From an uncultured Prevotellaceae bacterium (GTDB taxonomy: Bacteria; Bacteroidota; Bacteroidia; Bacteroidales; Bacteroidaceae): a stretch of 64,000 bases of DNA. Of this stretch, positions 54,250-61,911 are shown piece by piece; the first letter of the stretch is position 1, and every line of letters begins with the position of its first letter. The position numbers were made by a program, and so were the translations under genes. Where the stretch lies: contig CAMKTJ010000004.1 of NCBI GenBank assembly GCA_946415645.1, positions 42,134 to 106,133 of the forward strand. Direction: 5' to 3'. Under the pieces are notes generated by a model. The model searched no databases. It was given only the letters and a program-made list of their open reading frames with translations, and was not told the origin of the DNA.

Positions 54250-55416
54250 ATGTTAACACAAATCATCAATGGCCGGATACTGACCCCACAGGGGTGGTTA
54301 AGGAATGGTAGCGTAATCTTACGCGACGGAAAAATACTTGAAGTCACAAACTGCGATCTGGCAGTCATCGGAGCAGAGCTCATAGATGTCAAGGGTATGT
54401 ACGTGGTGCCCGGATTTATAGAGATGCATGTGCACGGCGGCGGCGGAACCGATTTCCAGGAAGGAACAGAGGAAGCCTTCCGCACGGCCGTTGCAGCTCA
54501 TGCCAAGTACGGAACCACCAGCATCTTCCCCACATTGAGCAGTAGTACTGTTCCTATGATAGAAAAGGCTGTGCAGACCTGTAACAAACTGATGAAGGAG
54601 AAGGACAGCCCCATCATGGGTCTGCACCTCGAGGGTCATTACCTCAATCCCAACAAGGCAGGTGCCCAGCAGCCCGACTGGCTGAAGAATCCGGATCCCA
54701 ACGAGTATATTCCCATTGTGGAGCACTCTGATTGTCTGGCTCGCTGGGATGCTGCTCCCGAGCTGCCCGGAGCCTTGCAGTTTGGTAAGTATTGTTCAGA
54801 GAAGGGCGTCCTGCCCAGTATCGCCCATACCAATGCCGAGTACAGCGATGTCCGTTCGGCCTTCGAGGTAGGCTTCACCCACGTTACCCACTTCTATAAT
54901 GCCATGCCTGGTTTCCACAACAAGCAGGGCTACAAGTATGAGGGAACGGTAGAGAGTGTCTATCTGATTGATGATATGACCATAGAGTGTGTAGCAGACG
55001 GAATCCATGTGCCTCCTACCATCCTGCGTATGGCCTATAAGGTTAAGGGTGTAGAGCGTATGGCCCTTATCACAGATGCCCTGGCCCCTGCAGCAGCCCC
55101 CAAGGATGCCAAGGCCTATGACTCACGTGTGTACGTCGAGGATGGTGTCTGCAAGCTCACCGGCAGCGGAGCCCTGGCAGGTTCATGTGCCACCTCTGAC
55201 CGTCTTATCCGTACCATGGTGCAGCAGGCTGATGTTCCCCTCGAGGATGCCGTCAAGATGATTACCGATACGCCCGCCCACATCATGGGCATTCAGGGAC
55301 GCAAGGGTACCCTCTCCCGTGGCAAGGATGCTGATATCGTAGTCCTCGACGAGAAGCTGCGCGTACGTTGTGTATGGCAGATGGGTAAGATTATTGAGAA
55401 TTCGTTGTTTAAATAA
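54250..55416 (+). CDS. nagA: N-acetylglucosamine-6-phosphate deacetylase
   Basis: 388 residues of the amidohydrolase superfamily. It deacetylates GlcNAc-6-P to glucosamine-6-P, recycling amino sugars from mucin, chitin or cell wall. Metal ligands and substrate residues appear in EMHVHGGGGTDF, GLHLEGHYLNP, SIAHTNAEYSD, VTHFYNAMPGF and ITDALAPA. The C-terminal beta sandwich ends with GKDADIVVLDEKLRV. It feeds the same pool used by glmM just upstream. The stop codon directly abuts the ATG of the channel gene. Confidence 0.93.
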   Translation: MLTQIINGRILTPQGWLRNGSVILRDGKILEVTNCDLAVIGAELIDVKGMYVVPGFIEMHVHGGGGTDFQEGTEEAFRTAVAAHAKYGTTSIFPTLSSSTVPMIEKAVQTCNKLMKEKDSPIMGLHLEGHYLNPNKAGAQQPDWLKNPDPNEYIPIVEHSDCLARWDAAPELPGALQFGKYCSEKGVLPSIAHTNAEYSDVRSAFEVGFTHVTHFYNAMPGFHNKQGYKYEGTVESVYLIDDMTIECVADGIHVPPTILRMAYKVKGVERMALITDALAPAAAPKDAKAYDSRVYVEDGVCKLTGSGALAGSCATSDRLIRTMVQQADVPLEDAVKMITDTPAHIMGIQGRKGTLSRGKDADIVVLDEKLRVRCVWQMGKIIENSLFK

Positions 55417-56280
55417 ATGAAGAATCCTATTACATGTGCTCGTGAGGCTTGGCATCGTTTCATGCATAACGATGCCTTGCGTCGCCGTCTCTACATCACT
55501 ATTTTCCAGAGTGACACACCCATAGGCAAGGCCTTTGATGTGGCCTTGCTCTGGTGTATAGTGCTAAGTATTCTGGTAGTGGTGGTAGAGAGCACTAATG
55601 GGATACCTCCTCTTGCCAAGCAGGTATTCACGGTACTGGAGTATGTTTTCACCTTCTTCTTTACCCTCGAATACCTCTTGCGCCTCTATTGTTCCCCTCA
55701 GCCGCGCAAGTATGCCCTCAGTTTCTTTGGCATAATAGACCTGCTCAGCACCTTGCCCCTGTATATAGGGTGGATTATAGGTCCTGTACGCTACCTGATG
55801 GTAGTGCGTACCTTCCGTCTTATCAGGGTGTTCCGTGTATTCAAGCTGTTCAGCTTCCTCGAGGAAGGCGACCTCCTCCTGCGTTCCCTCATGCTCAGCA
55901 GCCGCAAGATCATGGTCTTTTTCCTCTTTATGGTCATCATGGTCATCTCCATGGGAACCCTCATGTACATGGTAGAGGGAAACATCAAGGGGACGCCCTT
56001 TACGGACATCCCCACCAGTATCTATTGGGCTGTCGTTACCATGACTACCGTCGGTTATGGAGACATTGCCCCCGTCACCCCCGTGGGGCGTTTCCTCAGT
56101 GCCATCATCATGCTTATGGGCTATACCATCCTGGCTGTGCCCACAGGTATTGTCAGTGCCCAGTTCGTTCATGACCACGGAAAAACCGTAACCCCTCAGC
56201 ATAAGTGCAAGGAGTGCGGCAGTCCTTTACCCCAGAAGGCCCACTTCTGTCCTCATTGTGGGGTAGAAGTAAAAGGGTAG
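55417..56280 (+). CDS. Voltage-gated-like potassium channel with C-terminal zinc ribbon
   Basis: 287 residues with six membrane helices (about 40-235) of the Kv type. The S4 helix carries regularly spaced arginines (RYLMVVRTFRLIRVFRVFKL) and the selectivity filter is TMTTVGYGD. The C-terminal 25 residues form a zinc ribbon (HKCKECGSPLPQ, HFCPHCGVEV) on the cytoplasmic side. The ATG follows the nagA TAA without a gap, so it is translationally coupled. The functional link to amino-sugar metabolism is unclear. Gating signal unknown. Confidence 0.88.
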   Translation: MKNPITCAREAWHRFMHNDALRRRLYITIFQSDTPIGKAFDVALLWCIVLSILVVVVESTNGIPPLAKQVFTVLEYVFTFFFTLEYLLRLYCSPQPRKYALSFFGIIDLLSTLPLYIGWIIGPVRYLMVVRTFRLIRVFRVFKLFSFLEEGDLLLRSLMLSSRKIMVFFLFMVIMVISMGTLMYMVEGNIKGTPFTDIPTSIYWAVVTMTTVGYGDIAPVTPVGRFLSAIIMLMGYTILAVPTGIVSAQFVHDHGKTVTPQHKCKECGSPLPQKAHFCPHCGVEVKG

Positions 56281-56284
56281 GGGG

Positions 56285-56590
56285 TTAAACCTCAAAGTCC
56301 AGACAGGTACGCTGTACTGTGTAGGGGCGTACCTTTGTGTCTGCCACAGCCACGTGGGCAGGGTGTGTGGCGTATGCCTTCAGAGCCTCTGCGCTTTCCA
56401 GTGTAGAGTCCAACATCACATCGCAGTTGCTGGATGCCAGTCGGCCACTTATGTTCACCACTACATCTACCAGTCCGGGTACTTTACCTTTCAGGCCTTC
56501 CAGGCCCTCTTTAATACCTTTCTTCACTTGTTCTTTCTCTTCTTCAGAGAGTTCTGGATTCAGTGTCCAGAGAATAATGTGCTTAACCAT
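56285..56590 (-). CDS. Dabb (stress-responsive alpha/beta barrel) domain protein
   Basis: 101 residues from the ATG at 56590 (MVKHIILWTLNPEL, the classical Dabb start); an ATG at 56599 adds three residues. The dimeric alpha+beta ferredoxin-like fold is indicated by KHIILW, GLVDVVVN, SNCDVMLDSTLESAEALKAY and THPAHVAV. Members are small proteins often induced by stress, and a few are enzymes; no function can be assigned. It is convergent with the channel gene (4 bp apart) and driven by the 61-bp promoter module. Confidence 0.9.
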   Translation of the reverse strand: MVKHIILWTLNPELSEEEKEQVKKGIKEGLEGLKGKVPGLVDVVVNISGRLASSNCDVMLDSTLESAEALKAYATHPAHVAVADTKVRPYTVQRTCLDFEV

Positions 56591-56613
56591 TTTGTTCAAT
56601 TCTCTAATTTCAC

Positions 56614-56674
56614 GTCAAAGGTACGAATTAGTGAGCGGAATACAAAATAAATTCATTTATTTTTATTCCCAAGC
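56614..56674 (-). promoter_or_regulatory. 61-bp promoter module, second copy
   Basis: It matches 17846-17906 at 59 of 61 positions on the opposite strand. The -7 box TACCTTTG is the complement of 56616-56623, with TTTG 19 bp further upstream and the AATAAATGAATTTATT palindrome beyond. Confidence 0.85.
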
Positions 56675-56711
56675 GAGAGGTATCACTCGTGTCAATATTC
56701 TTCCATGGTAT

Positions 56712-56778
56712 TCCCCCTAAGGGGGGTAGGGGGTCTTTTTACTTCCTAACTAGAGAGAAAAAAATCTCTAACTGGGGA
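56712..56778. repeat. REP-like palindrome and CCAGTTAGG-type repeat
   Basis: CCCCCTAAGGGGGG and TAGGGGGTC (56714-56738) is followed by an inverted relative of the 16093 and 43479 repeats (56744-56778, with AGAGAAAAAAATCTCT as internal hairpin). Confidence 0.55.
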
Positions 56779-56891
56779 CCAAGTTTTTTATGGTTATGCA
56801 AAAAAGCACCCTTTATAAGCTGTTTCTGAATTTGTCAAGAATCTTTCAGATTCCCTCTTTTGCTGCAATGCTGCTTTTCGCTAAATTGACT

Positions 56892-57111
56892 AAGATGTAC
56901 CTCATTTTGTCTTTAGCCCCGATGGTTATCGCCCGAAAATGACGGGAGGTATGCCATAAATTCTTCCCGTAGACCTCCCCTATACTTCCCCTATCTCTCA
57001 TCCCCCTTTTGACGGGAGGTTTCAATGAGGTCTACGGGAGGTGTGAAATATAGACCTCCCGTCCCTCCGCCCGATAACTATCGGCTTTAACTGCGTAATG
57101 AGGTACATCTT
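56892..57111. mobile_element. MITE-like 220-bp element with 15-bp perfect inverted ends
   Basis: AAGATGTACCTCATT (56892-56906) and AATGAGGTACATCTT (57097-57111) are perfect inverted repeats. Inside, GATGGTTATCGCCCG faces CGGGCGATAACTATC, and GACGGGAGGT, GTAGACCTCCC and GGTCTACGGGAGG form further stems. There is no ORF. Part of the end sequence (AAAGATGTACCTC) also occurs at 15746-15758. Confidence 0.6.
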
Positions 57112-57207
57112 CGAATGTTTATTCTTTTTATTATACGAAAAAGTCATATTCTATACGCTATTTAGAAAGAAAGTAGTATCTTTGTGGTGTTTAATTAGAT
57201 TCTCCAG

Positions 57208-58122
57208 ATGAAAGAGTTTGTTGAATTTCGTATTATAATGGAATATGCTCATCTTCTGTTCAGGGATGATGAAGGTACAAACCTTGGTGATTCAGTCAAG
57301 GTTGTAAGAATAGATAAGAATGACCCTCGATTTAATGCTATTGGAGAATTACAGAAGAAGGCGCGAGAAAATAATGATCTTTTCTTTACTTGCTTCGATT
57401 ATAGGAGAAGTTATACAGAAACGGAAATTAATAATGCCAAGTGGTTTCAGATATTCCAGACTCGTCATTTTGAGCCAGCAGGTGAAGAGTGCGGAACTAT
57501 ATACGACGAAAGTTCTGCTTGCCCAATATGCGGATCTGGAGCGAAGCAACTCTCGCCACTGAGACTGAGAAGGAGTTCTATTCCTAAAGCGGATATGGCA
57601 GTAACTATTGCATGGGGAGATGAAACTATAGTTTCGGAAAGGTTTGTCAAGATGGTTAAGGACAATAAACTTAAGGGATTGGACTTTGAACCGGTGATTA
57701 GTTCTGCGAATTCAGGCCAGAAATTGAACTATTATCAAGTACGTCCTCAGTACTATCTGGATTTTTCTGAGAAATCCGTATTTGGACAGGACCCTTTTAA
57801 TTTATCTGGTAAATTTCCCGGCTGTACAATGGAATGTGTACAACCAGATGGGACAATAGTAAAAGAAGTATTTCCGCCAGAGATATATAAATGTCCGAAT
57901 GGAGACAATATGGGATTATGTCTTCTGTCCGAAGCTTATATTAAATCAGATTCGGTTTTGAAAGACTTGGATTTTTTTGCTAGCAGGCAAACTGTTGGAG
58001 GAAGAGTAGGACTAATACGTCCATCACACCTATTTTTCTGCTCTAATCGTATGATGAAACTTATAAAGGAAAACAACCTGAAAGGTTTCAAGTTCGAAGT
58101 TGCTCATATTGTAGATGAATAG
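57208..58122 (+). CDS. Uncharacterised protein resembling Imm11-type immunity proteins
   Basis: 304 residues, no signal peptide. The C-terminal two-thirds carry two similar segments, IVSERFVKMVKDNKLKGLDF (then EPVI) and FCSNRMMKLIKENNLKGFKF, of the sort seen in Imm11/DUF1629 immunity proteins of polymorphic toxin systems. A single CPICGSG zinc knuckle precedes them, so a Cys pair from elsewhere or dimerisation would be needed for metal binding. TATCTTTG at 57177-57184 is a possible -7 box without a -33 partner. It opens the accessory island that also holds an RHS tip. The immunity role is inference. Confidence 0.5.
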   Translation: MKEFVEFRIIMEYAHLLFRDDEGTNLGDSVKVVRIDKNDPRFNAIGELQKKARENNDLFFTCFDYRRSYTETEINNAKWFQIFQTRHFEPAGEECGTIYDESSACPICGSGAKQLSPLRLRRSSIPKADMAVTIAWGDETIVSERFVKMVKDNKLKGLDFEPVISSANSGQKLNYYQVRPQYYLDFSEKSVFGQDPFNLSGKFPGCTMECVQPDGTIVKEVFPPEIYKCPNGDNMGLCLLSEAYIKSDSVLKDLDFFASRQTVGGRVGLIRPSHLFFCSNRMMKLIKENNLKGFKFEVAHIVDE

Positions 58123-58173
58123 TATCAGAAAATGAAGTAAGCTTCGATTGGATTTAATAGTCAATAACAACCA

Positions 58174-58208
58174 AAGGGGCGGACTCGAAAAGTCTGCCCC
58201 CTTGTTTT
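58174..58208. terminator. Bidirectional Rho-independent terminator
   Basis: AAGGGGCGGACT, loop CGAA, AAGTCTGCCCCCTT, then GTTTTG (58174-58208). It separates two convergent genes. Confidence 0.8.
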
Positions 58209-58217
58209 GTAAACTAC

Positions 58218-59000
58218 TTATAATTCATTCAGGAAATAGCATCCCGTGCGGCGTTTTAGGCGATGGCTGCCTATAACTCCCATGATAAAGAGACCTGTGG
58301 CAATAAGAAATATGCAAGAAAATATAATAATGTAGAGAAATCCATCAATGGTATCCGTTGAGGCGATGCCCTGTCTTATACCCCGGAAAATTGCCACCAG
58401 AATCATGATGGGTAATAAGGATAATACATAATACATCTTTTGGTTCTTAAAGGCAAAGCGCTCAATTCCTTTGGGAGTGTGACTTTGTTCAACAGGGGTG
58501 TTAATATCCACCGTCTCCGTTAGTGGCAGGTTTTCTTCTTCCTTTTCTTCTTCGTTTGGTAATCGTATAGATTCTGTTGGCGAGAATTCTACACAATTGT
58601 CAGTAAGGTCAAAGAAGCCAAGCCCCAATCGGAATGCTTCATCGCGGGAGAGCTTATAAACATCTTCTGCAAAATCCCAGTTGAATGCCGCATAGATTAA
58701 GTCCGGAGTTAGACAATAGTCTGCTGTCATATCATCTACAATTAGTTCTGCATCATCGCCATCTAATTCTGGATGTGAGGTGAGATAGGCCTGACGGGAG
58801 CTCTCGCAGTCTCTTCCGTTCATGGCTGGATAATGCTTTAGCATACAATGATACCATTCCTTCAAATCGGGTTGGCAGACTGTATCGTTGTCATATTCTT
58901 TGTTAAGTTCCCAGTCTGTTGTCTGATTAAACCATTCTACAAAGTCAATTGGATTCCTTGGTGCTGCGGAAGCATGAAATACACAAATATCAAAACTCAT
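58218..59000 (-). CDS. Uncharacterised protein with conserved N-terminal domain and two C-terminal membrane helices
   Basis: 260 residues. The N-terminal about 150 residues (MSFDICVFHASAAPRN, FVEWFNQTTDW, YPAMNG, DLIYAAFNWDFAEDVYKLS, GLGFFDLTD) match a widespread uncharacterised family that I recall from many proteobacterial and actinobacterial genomes, often in toxin/immunity neighbourhoods. An acidic linker (PNEEEKEEENLP) is followed by two hydrophobic helices (about 195-215 and 222-245), so the soluble domain is membrane-tethered. No catalytic motif is visible. The membrane anchor may be a local addition. Role unknown. Confidence 0.6.
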   Translation of the reverse strand: MSFDICVFHASAAPRNPIDFVEWFNQTTDWELNKEYDNDTVCQPDLKEWYHCMLKHYPAMNGRDCESSRQAYLTSHPELDGDDAELIVDDMTADYCLTPDLIYAAFNWDFAEDVYKLSRDEAFRLGLGFFDLTDNCVEFSPTESIRLPNEEEKEEENLPLTETVDINTPVEQSHTPKGIERFAFKNQKMYYVLSLLPIMILVAIFRGIRQGIASTDTIDGFLYIIIFSCIFLIATGLFIMGVIGSHRLKRRTGCYFLNEL

Positions 59001-59120
59001 ACCATTATTTTCTTGTTATTTTACTACAAAGTTACATTTTTTCTTTAATATAAAAACTAAAGAAACTTTTTTTGAGGTTATAAAAACTTTTATAAGTTAT
59101 TTTCTGTATCATTATTGTCC

Positions 59121-59176
59121 AAGATAAACTTGAATACGAAAAGAATTTAAGGTACTCTGATTCTGACAATCAATAA
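59121..59176 (+). pseudogene. 3' end remnant of a lipoprotein gene
   Basis: The fragment reads in frame EYEKNLRYSDSDNQ and stop, against EYEKNIRYSDSDKQQ and stop at the end of the lipoprotein gene at 60609-61163. The rest of the gene is gone. This indicates a third copy lost by recombination. Confidence 0.7.
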
Positions 59177-59179
59177 TAC

Positions 59180-59320
59180 GGCATATCGCTTCCAGAGGAA
59201 GGCAGTATCACTCTCAGAGAGACGGCATATTGCTATGCTAAGGCCTAAAGTTTGCAGCCTGGGGGAGTCTGCACGTGTTACCTGGGGGAGTCTGCACGTA
59301 TAGTCTCGGGGGAGGGGGAA
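59180..59320. repeat. Intergenic repeat shared with 15.02-15.12 kb
   Basis: GGGGGAGTCTGCACGTGTTA, GGGGGAGTCTGCACGTATAG and CGGCATATTGCTATGCTAAG are inverted relatives of the 15.0-15.1 kb sequence. The gap up to 59.42 kb holds no further gene. Confidence 0.7.
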
Positions 59321-59424
59321 TGGCTTACTGTTAAATAACCATAACGGCATTATACTTTTGAGAGCGATATGTTTATGTGTTGTTCTTTTTTGTTGTACAT
59401 TTGCATAACTATTAAGATTTGTTT

Positions 59425-60324
59425 ATGGTAAGGAAATTATTAAATGCATCTATGTCTGTACATGTTAGGTTTGGTGTGCTGGCTTGTTTGATAGGTCTGT
59501 TATGCCCGCAGAATGTTCTTTCGCAGGGAATAGCTAACCTGATTATTACTGGTAACGATATTCCAGAATCTGGATTGGCGTCAGCTTACATTTCGCATTC
59601 TTTCCGTATTGATGGCGAGGGGATTGGCAACATCACGGATGGCAAATGGGCATTTGTCCTTCCATCAAGTAATGGCGAGGAGACAGTAGTCAAAAGTGCA
59701 GAAGATGGTTTGTTTTTTGATATTGATTCGTTATCTAATCCTGATGATTTTACAATTAGCAAGGATGGCATTATCTGTGGCAAGATCAGGTTTTCTGGCA
59801 TCCTGAATGGAAAGGTCGTAGATTTACAATATAATGTTACTTTTGAACTTAGGCCCACTATATCAAATGTTAGTTATACAACACAAAAGATTGACGGCCT
59901 TGATTCCTACAACGCTTTTTGCAAAGTGGATTACAAAGGAGCTGATTACGTATATGTAAAACTCGAAGAAGAATATGGAGCAATGGTAAGAACTCAGTTT
60001 GTAAGGGAACCTTATTCCGCCCATTTTGCATGCAGAAATATTGCGTCACCTTTTTATGCATGGATTGATATTGAGGCCGTAAATAAATATGGAAGAACTG
60101 TCTACACAATAGAATTGCCACCGTTTGATGATCAGCAGACGGCTATAGACAATTCCGTGGGTGATGATAATGTCTATTCTGAGATTAAGGTTTATACTGC
60201 AGACGGGATATCTCTGAAATCCATTTCCGATGTTTCAGCCATACAATCTCTTTTGCCAGGAATGTATGTATTTAAATGTTATAGAGGGGATAAGGTTGTT
60301 CGTGTTTCAAAATTCGTGAAATGA
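59425..60324 (+). CDS. Secreted protein with T9SS-type C-terminal tail, paralogue of the 14.4-kb gene
   Basis: 299 residues from the ATG at 59425; a TTG six bases earlier is less likely. Signal peptide to about residue 34 (ACLIGLLCPQNVLSQG). Two beta domains follow; the second, with YAWIDIEAVNKYGRTVYTIEL, is paralogous to the single domain of the protein at 14417-14977. The tail EIKVYTADGISLKS...PGMYVFKCYRGDKVVRVSKFVK is a clear T9SS sorting-type end. The stop overlaps the next start (ATGA), so the downstream small protein is co-translated. Function unknown; cell-surface location is likely. Confidence 0.75.
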   Translation: MVRKLLNASMSVHVRFGVLACLIGLLCPQNVLSQGIANLIITGNDIPESGLASAYISHSFRIDGEGIGNITDGKWAFVLPSSNGEETVVKSAEDGLFFDIDSLSNPDDFTISKDGIICGKIRFSGILNGKVVDLQYNVTFELRPTISNVSYTTQKIDGLDSYNAFCKVDYKGADYVYVKLEEEYGAMVRTQFVREPYSAHFACRNIASPFYAWIDIEAVNKYGRTVYTIELPPFDDQQTAIDNSVGDDNVYSEIKVYTADGISLKSISDVSAIQSLLPGMYVFKCYRGDKVVRVSKFVK

Positions 60325-60596
60325 AGAAGATATTTTCGGTTATACTCTTTTTTGGATTGTCGTTAATTTGCCACTCTCAAAACATAAATCCTGCAATCCA
60401 GTTAAAGGATGGTGGTGTTGTGGATAAATCTCATGCATTCCTTGATGGAGAAACGCCTACAAAATCTGTATGTTATAGAGATTCGGATGAGATTTGCGAT
60501 TTTTGCCACTCAACTAATATCTCAAAATTCAATATATTGGGAGTCGCACGTGGAAAGTTCGTAATTACTGACAGCTTGTTTAATAGCAAGAAATAA
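60321..60596 (+). CDS. Small secreted protein with a C-terminus copied from the 15.2-kb lipoprotein
   Basis: 91 residues. Signal peptide (1-19, SLICHSQ). A short N-terminal part is unrelated to the 15.2-kb lipoprotein, but from TKSVCYRDSDEICDF to ITDSLFNSKK the two are nearly identical. Unlike that lipoprotein it has no lipobox cysteine. It overlaps the preceding gene by 4 bp. It is best explained as a recombination product within a duplicated locus. Whether it is functional is unknown. Confidence 0.65.
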   Translation: MKKIFSVILFFGLSLICHSQNINPAIQLKDGGVVDKSHAFLDGETPTKSVCYRDSDEICDFCHSTNISKFNILGVARGKFVITDSLFNSKK

Positions 60597-60608
60597 AACC
60601 AAATCATC

Positions 60609-61163
60609 ATGAATACAAATAAAAGAAAAATCAGTATATTGGGTGCAGTTATAGTTTTCATTTGTCTATTTTCTTCTTGCGTAATAGACAAAGCAAGAAA
60701 CTCTATCGTAATGGACTCTGCAAGAGACTATATCGTAATAGACTTAGCAAAAGACCCTTGCGTAATGGACTATGTAAGAAACGATTTTTTTGTAAACTGT
60801 ACAAACGATACCCTATTTATATGCCCGTCTCATTGTAATGATATTGATAGTATATACGATAGAGCGTTTCCTCTTTACTCACAATCAAGATGTATGGATG
60901 ATTATGTGTTACTGGAAGTGAATGGCTTATACATCCATAATAATGAAGCTATATTTCCAGACTCTACTTGCTGGACAAATTATTATAAGCTCCGCAAGAC
61001 TGATACCGCTTATTTCTTCCTTATCAAATGGAGTGATGCGAGGAAGTATTCATGGGATGAGATCAGAGAGAACAAGTTGTATCGCAAATGGGTTGTCACT
61101 AGGAACAAGAAAGACGAATACGAAAAGAATATAAGGTACTCTGATTCTGATAAGCAACAGTAA
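60609..61163 (+). CDS. Lipoprotein with four tandem nine-residue repeats
   Basis: 184 residues with a lipobox (LFSSC, Cys24). Directly after the lipid cysteine come four nine-residue units, VIDKARNSI, VMDSARDYI, VIDLAKDPC and VMDYVRNDF (60681-60788), likely a tether of variable length. The globular part (NCTNDTLFI, TAYFFLIKWSDARKYSWDE) is homologous to the gene that leaves the window at 63631 and to the remnant at 59121. Its family is unrecognised. Lipoproteins duplicated beside toxin genes can be immunity proteins, but this is only a suggestion. Confidence 0.7.
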   Translation: MNTNKRKISILGAVIVFICLFSSCVIDKARNSIVMDSARDYIVIDLAKDPCVMDYVRNDFFVNCTNDTLFICPSHCNDIDSIYDRAFPLYSQSRCMDDYVLLEVNGLYIHNNEAIFPDSTCWTNYYKLRKTDTAYFFLIKWSDARKYSWDEIRENKLYRKWVVTRNKKDEYEKNIRYSDSDKQQ

Positions 61164-61212
61164 TCCTTTCCATACCGTAAAGTAACCTCACATTCTTGCA
61201 GGGGATACGAAT

Positions 61213-61416
61213 TTACCCCTGCAATTCTCTAATTATATCATCAACGATATATCTATCTCCAAAGGTATAAAGTAATGTTGAAGGGTCATGAAGTCGTTCA
61301 TTAGTTTTGGATGTGTAAAATATATCCAAAGCTCTTTCTGGCGTAATATCAAGGCGTTCAGAAAGTAGCGTCACGATACGCCCGATTTTATTCCACATCA
61401 ACAAATCACTCAGCAT
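61213..61416 (-). CDS. DUF3791-like small protein, third gene of a toxin-antitoxin-like operon
   Basis: 67 residues, helical. LLSERLDITPERALDIFYTS and DRYIVDDIIRELQG resemble the short proteins found with DUF3990 genes. It starts 3 bp after the DUF3990 stop and so is translated with it. It could be an antitoxin or accessory factor; assignment is by position and weak similarity. Confidence 0.55.
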   Translation of the reverse strand: MLSDLLMWNKIGRIVTLLSERLDITPERALDIFYTSKTNERLHDPSTLLYTFGDRYIVDDIIRELQG

Positions 61417-61419
61417 GGC

Positions 61420-61911
61420 TTATTTTGTTATTACTGATTTTTGAAATTCAAGATACTTATCAACCACCTCCTGCTTCAATATGCAGATTTGGTTATTAGG
61501 TTGGTGCTTAGAGAGTTCTTCTAAGGCTTTTTCTTCACTAATTTGTCCTGCTTTAAAGGCCTCTACAGTATCAATGACCCTATCATTAGCTACACCACCT
61601 TCTATGATATCAAAATCTTTCCACACCTTTAACCCATCACGACTGTCAACAATGAAGTGTAGCCACTCACTATCATAATGTTCAAACTTCTTGTAACGGA
61701 ATTCTCTGACAGCATTGTCAATGTCGAAATGATATTCATTTATGTATGGCTGACCGTCCATTTGATATCTGGCTTTAATATCAGCCCACGTCTTAGCTTG
61801 ATTTCTGATATCAGTTACATAGAACCCTTTTCCAAAGTCTAGATTGTCGCGCCCAACATTAACTAATGGAGCGGATATCTCTTGAACTGAACCGTGATAT
61901 ACCTTTCTCAT
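61420..61911 (-). CDS. DUF3990 family protein, putative ADP-ribosyltransferase-like toxin
   Basis: 163 residues. Family signatures: KVYHGSVQEI at the start, LDFGKGFYVTDIRNQAKTWA, LHFIVDSRDG, DFDIIEGGVANDRVIDTVEAF and NNQICIL. The YHGS and GFYVT pieces recall the NAD-binding core of ADP-ribosyltransferases, though the catalytic glutamate is not certain. It overlaps the upstream DUF3791 gene by 4 bp and is followed by another small gene 3 bp on, a tight three-gene operon of toxin-antitoxin style. The activity has not, to my knowledge, been settled. Confidence 0.8.
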   Translation of the reverse strand: MRKVYHGSVQEISAPLVNVGRDNLDFGKGFYVTDIRNQAKTWADIKARYQMDGQPYINEYHFDIDNAVREFRYKKFEHYDSEWLHFIVDSRDGLKVWKDFDIIEGGVANDRVIDTVEAFKAGQISEEKALEELSKHQPNNQICILKQEVVDKYLEFQKSVITK

